Shown piece by piece: positions 1 to 5,092 of a stretch of DNA of 5,812 bases; position 1 is the stretch's first letter; each line of letters opens with the position of its first letter. Both the position numbers and the translations under genes were made by a program. A model generated the notes under the pieces. It made no database searches and was not told the origin of the DNA. It worked only from the letters and a program-made list of their open reading frames with translations. Origin of the DNA: Candidatus Falkowbacteria bacterium CG02_land_8_20_14_3_00_36_14 (GTDB taxonomy: Bacteria; Patescibacteriota; Patescibacteriia; Patescibacteriales; UM-FILTER-36-11); assembly GCA_002781265.1 (NCBI GenBank), contig PETS01000016.1, positions 1 through 5,812 of the forward strand, read 5' to 3'.

Positions 1-38
1 ACCATACCACATGAGAGCGAAACCCCAAAGGTAACCCT

Positions 39-63
39 AATTGCTGCAATTGTAACAATTTTT
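39..63 (+). other. AT-rich tandem inverted repeats at left edge, possible weak terminator
   Basis: Two overlapping small hairpins occur here: AATTG-CTG-CAATT (39-51) and AATTG-TAA-CAATT (48-60), the second running into TTTTT (59-63). They lie just past the ychF stop. They also follow a plus-strand TAA at 32-34 that would end an edge-truncated reading frame (tail PYHMRAKPQR). They could be the terminator of a convergent plus-strand gene lying off the window, but the stems are short and have little GC, so this is tentative. Confidence 0.2.
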
Positions 64-70
64 GTCAAGC

Positions 71-1135
71 TTAAGTATTAAACAAGAAATGGCACACATC
101 TCCATCTTGCATTATGTATTCTTTGCCTTCAGTGCGTATTAGGCCCTTTTCCTTAGCCGGTACTTCCCCGCCGGCATTAATAAAATCTTGCCAATTTATA
201 ATTTCCGCGCGAATAAATCCTTTGGCAAAATCAGTATGGATGACGCCGGCAGCTGCCGGCGCTTTAGCTCCGGTTTTGACGGTCCAAGCCCGCGTTTCAT
301 CCGAACCGGTGGTAAAAAAAGTTATGAGCCCGAGCAATTTATACGAAGCTTTAATCAGCTTGTCCAATCCGCTTGTTTCCAAGCCCAATTCTTCAATATA
401 TTTTTTCTGTTCTTCTGCCGGCAAGTCCGCGATTTCTTCTTCCAGCTTGGCGTTAATATTGATAATTTTATTTTCATCTTCGTTGATGTCCGCGTTATTA
501 TTTTCGGTGCCGGAATTTAACACATAAATAATCGGCTTTAATGTCAAAAGATTAAAATTTTTTAATTCTTTTTTTTCCTCCTCGGTTAATAAAAAACTTC
601 TGGCGTCCTTGCCTTCTTCCAGCCAGGACTTTAGTTTTATTAAAAGATTATTCAGCTTTATGGCATTTTTATCTCCGCTTTTGGCTTCCTTGGAAATTTT
701 ATCCGATCTTTTTTCAATAACGGCCAGATCGGCTAAAATTAATTCCAGATTTATGTTTTCCTTGTCCCTTTTAGGATCAATCTCTCCGTCCACATGGACA
801 ATATTATTATTTTTAAATTCCCGCACCACTTCGCAGATAGCGTCGCATTCCCTTATATGAGACAAAAATTTATTCCCCAGCCCTTCGCCTTTATGGGCGC
901 CTTTAACCAAGCCGGCGATATCAACGAATTCAATAATAGTCGGAATAATTTTTTTCGGCTTTGATATGGCCGCCAGCTTATTTAGACGCTCGTCAGGCAC
1001 CGTCACCACCCCCACATTCGGGTCAATAGTGCAGAAGGGGTAATTGGAGGCCTCGGCCTTATTTTTAGTTAAGGCATTGAACAGGGTTGATTTGCCCACA
1101 TTAGGCAAGCCGACAATGCCGATAGATAAAGACAT
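71..1135 (-). CDS. ychF: Redox-regulated ATPase YchF (Obg-like P-loop NTPase)
   Basis: The product (354 aa) is a cytoplasmic TRAFAC-class NTPase that binds ribosomes. Family members prefer ATP over GTP and are linked to translation and stress responses. The P-loop GLPNVGKST is at residues 9-17, the switch I region NYPFCTIDPN at 31-40 and the G3 motif DIAGLVKGAHKGEGLGNKFL at 72-91. A charged helical, probably coiled-coil insertion spans about 120-200. A C-terminal TGS domain (about 268-353) contains RAWTVKTGAKAPAAAG, IHTDFAKGFIRAE and the ending DGDVCHFLFN. Length is close to the usual ~363 aa. The nucleotide-specificity loop (family NxxE) reads LNSGTE at 206-211, one residue longer than usual. 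The ATG was chosen because MSLSIGIVGLPNVGKST matches the family N-terminus. No Shine-Dalgarno is visible upstream (AAATCATAACCCT). It is divergent from the plus-strand cluster and downstream of a broken gene on the same strand, from which a terminator separates it. Family assignment is secure. Confidence 0.97.
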   Translation of the reverse strand: MSLSIGIVGLPNVGKSTLFNALTKNKAEASNYPFCTIDPNVGVVTVPDERLNKLAAISKPKKIIPTIIEFVDIAGLVKGAHKGEGLGNKFLSHIRECDAICEVVREFKNNNIVHVDGEIDPKRDKENINLELILADLAVIEKRSDKISKEAKSGDKNAIKLNNLLIKLKSWLEEGKDARSFLLTEEEKKELKNFNLLTLKPIIYVLNSGTENNNADINEDENKIININAKLEEEIADLPAEEQKKYIEELGLETSGLDKLIKASYKLLGLITFFTTGSDETRAWTVKTGAKAPAAAGVIHTDFAKGFIRAEIINWQDFINAGGEVPAKEKGLIRTEGKEYIMQDGDVCHFLFNT

Positions 1136-1169
1136 AGGGTTATGATTTAAAGATTAAATCAAAGGGGTA

Positions 1170-1183
1170 TTCCTTGCAAGGAA
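1170..1183. promoter_or_regulatory. Perfect 14-bp palindrome upstream of ychF
   Basis: TTCCTTGCAAGGAA is a perfect 14-bp palindrome with no loop, 35 bp upstream of the ychF start. The lack of a loop suits a dimeric protein-binding site better than an RNA hairpin. It could equally be the core of a dispersed repeat, because the flank GGGGTA (1164-1169) resembles the GGGGTA end of the hairpin at 1231-1255. Function is unknown. Confidence 0.35.
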
Positions 1184-1230
1184 GAGTTTGAGAAACCATT
1201 GTTTTTTAAAATAATTAACTACCTTGAGGA

Positions 1231-1255
1231 TACCTCGTAGCTCTGCTCCGGGGTA
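1231..1255. repeat. REP-like hairpin (TACCTCG...CGGGGTA)
   Basis: TACCTCG (1231-1237) pairs with CGGGGTA (1249-1255) with one T·G wobble. After a T/C mismatch, AGC pairs with GCT around the loop TCT. The overall pattern TACC-CG-TAGC...GCT-CGGGGTA followed by ATTCATT resembles short palindromic repeats that I recall as common in candidate-phylum genomes. Copy number in this genome cannot be judged from the window. On the plus strand a TTTTTT follows at 1267-1272, too distant for a clear terminator. Confidence 0.5.
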
Positions 1256-1274
1256 ATTCATTACCATTTTTTCC

Positions 1275-1351
1275 ATCATTACCGCTAAAGCGGGAATCTA
1301 GAAATACTAACGTTCGTGGAGTTTCTGGATTCCCGCTTTCGCGGGAATGAT
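1275..1351. repeat. 77-bp inverted-repeat element, REP/MITE-like (CATTCCCGC-type)
   Basis: The left arm (1275-1304) and the reverse complement of the right arm (1322-1351) match at 27 of 30 positions, around a 17-nt spacer that contains the palindrome AACGTT. Each arm is itself a small hairpin. The right arm is TTCCCGC-TTTC-GCGGGAA, and the left arm has the degenerate CCGCT-AA-AGCGG. The core ATTCCCGC..GCGGGAAT followed by CCAGAAA is a widespread dispersed-repeat type in bacteria. The arrangement of two facing hairpins is like a BIME or a small non-autonomous element. No coding sequence lies inside it. The left arm carries two mismatches that weaken its inner hairpin, suggesting it is not a recent insertion. 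Confidence 0.75.
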
Positions 1352-1410
1352 ATGTGAATAAAACAATATATTAATCTTTACCTTTTTACCATATTATTTA
1401 TTTTTTTACA

Positions 1411-1444
1411 ATAAAGAAAGCCCGCATTTATTTGAATGCGGGCT
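1411..1444 (-). terminator. Rho-independent terminator of the interrupted secreted gene
   Basis: On the minus strand AGCCCGCATT pairs perfectly with AATGCGGGCT (10 bp, positions 1444-1435 and 1428-1419) around the loop CAAATA. It is followed by the T-rich tail TTCTTTATT. It begins 12 nt after the TAG at 1457-1459, which is where a terminator for the 1457-2106 gene should be. It is not bidirectional: the plus-strand exit (ATTAGG) lacks a T-tract. Confidence 0.85.
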
Positions 1445-1456
1445 ATTAGGAATGAG

Positions 1457-2106
1457 CTATTTATTGGTTATGAATAATAAGTTAATTTTTATTCCATAAC
1501 CTCCATCTTTTATTTCTTTAAAAGGGAATAATTCACACAACCACTCGTTTTTATTTTTTTTATCTGTAAAATATTTAATTTTAAGCATTGGCCCAATGTT
1601 TAAGTTTATTTTTTTGAGCCAATAACAGTAGAATCAGTCCTAACACCTAAGCCTAAAAGCGAATTATCAAATTTCTTTTCTATCTGATAATGAAAAAAAT
1701 GTTTATTTTTATTCTCATTAATACTCCAAGAAAGATCGTTAATAAGAAAATAAGAGAAATTACCTGAATTTTCAAATATATTTACTTTAGTAATAATATG
1801 AGATAATTTCCAATTATCTTCTGGTTGAAATCTAACTCCAAAAGGAAGTATAACCTTTATTTTTTTAATCTGGAAAATAGGGCCGATAGCGGGGTTAATT
1901 TCCCGCAAAGAGCCAGTTGAAGTTTCATAAAAAATGCTAATTTGCGCTTCGGAATTCTTTTTTGATAAAATCCACTAATCTTGGTTTAATTGGAAATCTG
2001 ACTTATTTATAAAAGCAGATTCATGGCGGTAAATATTAGTTCCAGCGAATGGAATATTGTAAAAGAATAGCGGCAAAATAACAAAAATAAATAATTTTAT
2101 TTTCAT
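1457..2106 (-). pseudogene. Interrupted gene for a small exported beta-rich protein
   Basis: I do not recognise the family. Reading from ATG 2106 gives a typical signal peptide (MKIKLFIFVILPLFFYNIPFAG, cleavage near residue 21-22), then an in-frame TAG at codon 44 (1975-1977). The same frame continues for 122 codons to a TAA at 1606-1608. At the A7 run (1609-1615), a shift into the -1 frame extends the product by 50 codons, ending at a TAG 12 nt before a strong terminator. The restored product would be about 216 aa with alternating polar and hydrophobic residues, suggesting beta strands (sandwich or barrel). The motif I-N-x-x-I-G-P-x-x-x-I-K occurs both before the A7 run (INPAIGP) and after it (INLNIGP), which supports one ancestral gene. 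A weak AAGAAG lies upstream of the ATG. The most likely reading is a decaying gene. Alternatives are sequencing error at the homopolymer or programmed slippage. A separate 100-aa protein starting at a TTG at 1908 is less likely. Confidence 0.65.
1581..1615 (-). other. Candidate -1 frameshift site: A7 slippery run plus stem-loop
   Basis: The minus strand reads TC-A-AAA-AAA-TAA. The run forms the heptamer A_AAA_AAA in the correct phase, with a zero-frame stop directly after it. After a 5-nt spacer, TTAAACATTG (1603-1594) pairs with CAATGCTTAA (1590-1581) around the loop GGC: 9 of 10 positions pair, with one A/C mismatch. Slipping by -1 opens 50 further codons that end next to the terminator. 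Slippery heptamer, short spacer and stem-loop is the classic layout of bacterial programmed -1 frameshifting, and A7 runs also promote transcriptional slippage. The upstream TAG at codon 44 argues that the gene is simply degraded. Confidence 0.3.
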
Positions 2107-2229
2107 TTTTTTCTTCTTTTTTAAGATTATTTTCAAAGATCTTTTGATAATTATTTTTTTAATTTGCTTTGGAAAATAGCAAAGAAATAAATTTTTTGAC
2201 TAAAATGGGTAGATTTGGTAAGGTTTAAG

Positions 2230-2235
2230 TATAAT
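2230..2235 (+). promoter_or_regulatory. Candidate -10 box for the HD-glyA operon
   Basis: A perfect TATAAT lies 16 nt before the ATG at 2252. A TTGACT at 2196-2201 resembles a -35 box, but the spacing of 28 nt is far too long, and no good hexamer sits 16-18 nt upstream. If this -10 is used, transcription would start only about 10 nt before the ATG, giving an almost leaderless mRNA. That fits the absence of a Shine-Dalgarno (ATAATAATATTATT precedes the start). Confidence 0.4.
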
Positions 2236-2251
2236 TAATAATAATATTATT

Positions 2252-2839
2252 ATGAATAAAAATATAGTAAATTTTATATTTGAGCTTAATCAGTTAAAAA
2301 GAATTAGGCATTCGGGGTGGCAGTTAGCCGGCGTGAAAAATTCCGATACTGTGGCCGAGCATATGCTAAGGGCGGCGCAAATCGGTTATATTTTAGCAAT
2401 TATGGAAGGAGACGCTAATCCGGAAAAGGTGGTGGCTATGCTGATTATTCATGACAACGCGGAAGCGCGAACCGGAGATCAGAATAAAGTATCGGCCCGT
2501 TATTATTCAAATAAGGAGGCGGAAGAAAAAGCTTTTAATGAGCAATTGGAAAATATCGGCGAAAGTATTGAAAAAAAATGGATTGCCTATTTTAAAGAAT
2601 ATAAAGACAGAAACACGAAAGAAGGCATTATCGCCAAAGACGCTGATTGGCTGGAACAGGCTTTTCAAGCCAAAGAATATGTTGATTTGGGCTATCAGTC
2701 GGCGCAAAACTGGATTGATAATGTGGCCAAAGCGCTAGAAACAGAATCAGCCAAAAGATTAATAAAGGAAATGAAAGGAATTAAATTTACAGATTGGTGG
2801 AAAGATCTTAAGAAAATGACATATAAAAAATTAAAATAA
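2252..2839 (+). CDS. HD-domain phosphohydrolase, YfbR/HDDC2-like (probable 5'-deoxynucleotidase)
   Basis: The product (195 aa) is a cytoplasmic metal-dependent HD-superfamily hydrolase. Related YfbR and HDDC2 proteins remove the 5'-phosphate from deoxynucleoside monophosphates. The N-terminal LKRIRHSGW (15-23) matches the family's LKR...GW block. Metal ligands fit H37 (in AEHM), H67-D68 (IIHDNAE) and D130 or D132 (KDADWLEQ). The HDxxE....GD signature (H67, D68, E71, G75, D76) supplies the acidic residues that are catalytic in YfbR. The rest is predicted helical, as expected for HD folds, and the length is typical (about 190-200 aa). The start has no Shine-Dalgarno and probably lies on a near-leaderless transcript. 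The stop is 4 nt before glyA, indicating co-transcription and probably translational coupling. The HD assignment is firm. The deoxynucleotide substrate is inferred from the family. Confidence 0.87.
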   Translation: MNKNIVNFIFELNQLKRIRHSGWQLAGVKNSDTVAEHMLRAAQIGYILAIMEGDANPEKVVAMLIIHDNAEARTGDQNKVSARYYSNKEAEEKAFNEQLENIGESIEKKWIAYFKEYKDRNTKEGIIAKDADWLEQAFQAKEYVDLGYQSAQNWIDNVAKALETESAKRLIKEMKGIKFTDWWKDLKKMTYKKLK

Positions 2840-2843
2840 TAAT

Positions 2844-4085
2844 ATGGACTACAAATATTTAAGCAAAGATGAGGGCATATACAAAGCGATTAAAGCCGAA
2901 GAGAAAAGGCAGTCAGAAGGCATGGAATTAATCGCTTCGGAAAATTATGCCTCCCCGGTTGTTTTAGAGGCGATGGGGTGCGTTTTGAACAATAAATATT
3001 CGGAAGGATACCCGGGCCATCGGTATTACGGCGGGCAGGAGTTTGTAGATGATGTGGAAAATTTAGCGATTAAGCGCGCCAAAAAACTTTTTAATGCCGA
3101 GCATGTGAATATTCAGCCATTGTCTGGTTCGCCGGCCAACGCGGCCGTGTATATGGCTTTTTTAAAGCCGGGAGACAAAGTGCTGGGCTTAAAACTTGAC
3201 CACGGCGGGCATTTATCGCATGGGCATCCGGTAAATTTTTCCGGCATGCTTTATAATTTTGTGCAATACGGAGTTGACGCGGAAACCGGCTATGTTGATA
3301 TGGATGAAGTGGCTGAAATTGCCAGACAGGAAAAGCCAAAAATGATTGTCGCCGGCTATAGCGCTTATTCCCGGGAAATTGAATGGGAAAAATTTAAGCA
3401 AATTGCCGATGAGGTCGGAGCTTTTACCTTTGCTGATATCGCCCATACGGCCGGTTTAATCGCGGCCGGGCTTCTTAATAATCCCGTGCCCTTTTTTGAC
3501 GTAGTCTCAACTACCACCCATAAAACTTTGCGCGGGCCGAGGGGCGCTATTATAATGTGCCTGGAAAAATACGCTCCGCAAGTTGACCGGGCGGTTTTCC
3601 CCGGCATGCAAGGAGGCCCCCATGACCATATTAACGCCGCTAAAGCAGTGGCTTTGGGCGAGGCCTTAAAGCCGGAGTTTAAAGTATACGCCCGGCAGAT
3701 TATAACCAACGCCAAAGTTATGGCCGAAGAATTAGCCAATAAAGATTATAAGATTATTTCCGGCGGGACTGACAATCATTTGCTGGTGATTGATATGACG
3801 AATAAAGGAGTAGCCGGGAAAGAAACAGAAATCTTGTTGGATAAAGTCGGAATTTCTGTCAGCCGTTCCACCATTCCTAATGACCCCAATCCGCCTATGA
3901 ACCCTTCCGGCGTGCGTCTAGGCACGCCGGCTATTACCACCAGAGGCATGCGCGAGAAAGATGTTATTAAAATAGTTAGCTTATTTGATAAAACAATTAT
4001 AAGTAAAAATAAAGCGGCTGAATTAAATAAAATAAAAAAAGAAGTAAAAGAATTTTGCTTAAGATTTCCCGTACCGGGAATATAA
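2844..4085 (+). CDS. glyA: Serine hydroxymethyltransferase
   Basis: This 413-aa, PLP-dependent cytoplasmic enzyme converts serine and tetrahydrofolate to glycine and 5,10-methylene-THF, the main source of one-carbon units. The PLP lysine is K227 in VVSTTTHKTLRGPRG. D198 and H201 (FADIAHTAG) contact the cofactor, E54 and Y62 lie in YSEGYPGHRYYGG, and R358 in SGVRLGTPAITTRG binds the substrate carboxylate. LIASENYASPVV (29-40) and FPGMQGGPHDH (252-262) are further family blocks. The length is usual for bacterial GlyA (about 410-420 aa) and no active-site residue appears lost. The ATG lies 4 nt after the HD gene stop, with only an A/T-rich stretch upstream, so initiation probably depends on translational coupling. 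A palindromic repeat and then folD, the next enzyme in the pathway, follow. The gene is more GC-rich than the flanking genes by eye, probably reflecting conservation. Confidence 0.98.
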   Translation: MDYKYLSKDEGIYKAIKAEEKRQSEGMELIASENYASPVVLEAMGCVLNNKYSEGYPGHRYYGGQEFVDDVENLAIKRAKKLFNAEHVNIQPLSGSPANAAVYMAFLKPGDKVLGLKLDHGGHLSHGHPVNFSGMLYNFVQYGVDAETGYVDMDEVAEIARQEKPKMIVAGYSAYSREIEWEKFKQIADEVGAFTFADIAHTAGLIAAGLLNNPVPFFDVVSTTTHKTLRGPRGAIIMCLEKYAPQVDRAVFPGMQGGPHDHINAAKAVALGEALKPEFKVYARQIITNAKVMAEELANKDYKIISGGTDNHLLVIDMTNKGVAGKETEILLDKVGISVSRSTIPNDPNPPMNPSGVRLGTPAITTRGMREKDVIKIVSLFDKTIISKNKAAELNKIKKEVKEFCLRFPVPGI

Positions 4086-4090
4086 AAAAA

Positions 4091-4187
4091 TCCGCCATCC
4101 TGAGGAGCGTTAGCGACGAAGCCTACCTGCCGGTAGGCAGGGATTTTGTGGTTTCACGGGCTTCTTCGCTTCGCTCAGAATGACGGA
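4091..4187. repeat. Palindromic dispersed-repeat element between glyA and folD
   Basis: The left arm (4092-4123) reads CCGCCATCCTGAGGAGCG..., and the right arm (4158-4186), reverse complemented, reads CCGTCATTCTGAGCGAAG... The arms are imperfect terminal inverted repeats differing by a few substitutions and a 3-nt insertion, bounded by TCCG and CGGA. Between them CCTACC-TGCC-GGTAGG and CCTGCC-GGTA-GGCAGG overlap and give two mutually exclusive 6-bp hairpins with 4-nt loops (4122-4141). The CATCCTGAG/CATTCTGAGCGAAGCGAAG family is a widespread bacterial repeat. Read on the minus strand it gives the peptide HSERSEEARE, a familiar artefact of this repeat. It fills nearly the whole 110-nt gap. It may act as an intercistronic mRNA hairpin or partial attenuator, though no T-tract follows. 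Confidence 0.8.
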
Positions 4188-4188
4188 G
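4185..4188 (+). promoter_or_regulatory. folD ribosome binding site at the edge of the repeat
   Basis: GGAG ends 7 nt before the folD ATG, an ideal Shine-Dalgarno spacing. Its first bases are the terminal CGGA of the palindromic element at 4091-4187, so the repeat boundary and the RBS coincide. In the folded repeat the CGG would pair with CCG at 4092-4094, which could partly hide the site. Confidence 0.6.
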
Positions 4189-4195
4189 AAAAAAT

Positions 4196-5056
4196 ATGCG
4201 AATAATAGACGGCCGGAAAATGGCTGAAAAAATTAAAGATGGGATTGTTAAAGAAATTATTGAGCTAAATAAAAATGATAAGCTTAAAAATAAAAGGCCT
4301 AATTTGGCAATAATTTTAATAGGCGAGAGAGAGGATTCTAAACTGTATGTAAATTTAAAAGAAAAAGAAGCCAAAATAGTCGGCATAGATACGCACACGT
4401 ATAAGTGTCCGGAAAATATTAAGAGCCAAGAAGTTATAGATATAATCAACTGCTTGAACAAAGATGGATTAATTGACGCTATATTAGTCCAACTGCCTTT
4501 ACCGGAAGATTTAGATACAAATGCGATAATTAGCGCCATAGATCCGAAAAAAGATGTTGACCGGTTTCATCCTGAAAATTTAGGAAAATTATTAAAAACC
4601 TGCGATCATAATGATATAATTCCTCCGGTTTTTGAGGTGGTGCTGAAAATATTAAAAAATATCAAATTTAACCTGAATGGTAAAACCGTATGCTTATTAG
4701 CCAATTCCGATATTTTTGGCCAAAGTTTGGCTAAAGTTTTAGAATGCCGGAAAGCAAAAGTAAAAACATTTTATCCGGACAACAAAGAATTTATTAATTC
4801 GTCTTCCCAGGCTGATTTATTAGTTACGGCAATTGGCCGGCCCGGGTTTATAAAAAAAGAAATGGTTAAAGAGGGCGCGGTAATTATTGATATCGGCATA
4901 AAGAGGTTGGACAATAGAATATTGGGCGATGTGGATTTTAAAGATGTTAAAGGCAAGGTTGGATATATCACGCCGGTGCCCGGAGGCGTCGGTCCATTAA
5001 CCATCGCTATGCTTTTTAAAAATACTTTGGAATTGTATAAAAATAGGGGGAAATAA
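4196..5056 (+). CDS. folD: Bifunctional methylene-THF dehydrogenase / methenyl-THF cyclohydrolase
   Basis: This cytoplasmic enzyme (286 aa, usual length) interconverts 5,10-methylene-THF, 5,10-methenyl-THF and 10-formyl-THF, linking GlyA to purine and formyl-Met supply. Family blocks are LAIILIGEREDSKLYVNLKEK (37-57) with the catalytic YxxxK pair Y51/K55, DAILVQLPLPEDLD (94-107) with Q99, KDVD (119-122), ADLLVTAIGRPGFI (206-219), EGAVIIDIGIKRL (226-238), GDVDF and TPVPGGVGPLTIAML (259-273). Several usually conserved positions differ: KDVDGFHP is KDVDRFHP (R123), the PCTP motif is IPPV (142-145), and the nucleotide-binding (G)xS-N-I-V-G-(K/R)-P segment is ANSDIFGQSL (169-178). The catalytic lysine is intact, so activity is likely, though cofactor preference is uncertain. 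The start is supported by GGAG 7 nt upstream and by MRIIDGRKMA, matching the family N-terminus. It probably belongs to the glyA transcript. Confidence 0.93.
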   Translation: MRIIDGRKMAEKIKDGIVKEIIELNKNDKLKNKRPNLAIILIGEREDSKLYVNLKEKEAKIVGIDTHTYKCPENIKSQEVIDIINCLNKDGLIDAILVQLPLPEDLDTNAIISAIDPKKDVDRFHPENLGKLLKTCDHNDIIPPVFEVVLKILKNIKFNLNGKTVCLLANSDIFGQSLAKVLECRKAKVKTFYPDNKEFINSSSQADLLVTAIGRPGFIKKEMVKEGAVIIDIGIKRLDNRILGDVDFKDVKGKVGYITPVPGGVGPLTIAMLFKNTLELYKNRGK

Positions 5057-5078
5057 AAGATCTTTAAACAATCAGCAA

Positions 5079-5086
5079 AAGGAGGG
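5079..5086 (+). promoter_or_regulatory. Strong Shine-Dalgarno of the lipoprotein gene
   Basis: AAGGAGGG lies with AGGAGG 7 nt before the ATG at 5093. It is the only near-perfect anti-16S match in front of a gene here. It fixes the start and implies independent, efficient initiation within the 36-nt gap after folD. Confidence 0.85.
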
Positions 5087-5092
5087 TAGAGA

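Larger units (their letters stand above)
1136..1456. other. Gene-free interval filled with palindromic repeats
   Basis: This 321-bp stretch between ychF and the interrupted secreted gene has no convincing reading frame on either strand. It holds, in order, a 14-bp perfect palindrome (1170-1183), a REP-like hairpin (1231-1255), a 77-bp inverted-repeat element (1275-1351) and a rho-independent terminator (1411-1444). The remaining sequence is AT-rich. The ychF promoter must lie in it if ychF is transcribed on its own. No hexamer pair stands out: TTGCAA and TAATCT on the minus strand at about 1174-1179 and 1151-1156 are only weak matches. Confidence 0.6.

Noticed and set aside
1..81. Edge reading frames: plus strand ending TAA 32-34 (PYHMRAKPQR) or TAA 79-81, and minus strand from TTG 68 (LTKIVTIAAIRVTFG...)
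   Set aside because: They are too short to judge and contradict one another. One may be the end or start of a truncated neighbour, but nothing recognisable supports a choice.
114..527. Plus-strand reading frames opposite ychF (also 188-520 and 609-860)
   Set aside because: They are antisense shadows of a highly conserved gene, without family motifs or ribosome binding sites.
1606..1908. Standalone 100-aa protein starting at TTG 1908
   Set aside because: The open frame continues upstream to the TAG and, past it, to an ATG with a signal peptide. No RBS supports a start at 1908. It is better explained as part of the interrupted gene.
1975..1977. TAG reassigned as a sense codon
   Set aside because: The other genes here give no sign of in-frame TAG use, and a TAG also ends the restored frame at 1457-1459. 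Mutation is simpler.
2163..2197. TTTGCT...AGCAAA hairpin followed by a T run
   Set aside because: The stem is only 6 bp, no plus-strand gene lies upstream to terminate, and it sits in AT-rich divergent promoter DNA where such matches arise by chance.
3365..3739. Minus-strand reading frames inside glyA (also 3091-3339 and 3213-3446)
   Set aside because: They lie opposite the conserved SHMT active-site region, and their composition reflects glyA codons read backwards.
4123..4539. 138-codon minus-strand reading frame opposite folD
   Set aside because: It is antisense to the well-supported folD, and its end (HSERSEEARETTKSLPTGR) is the translated palindromic repeat, a known annotation artefact.
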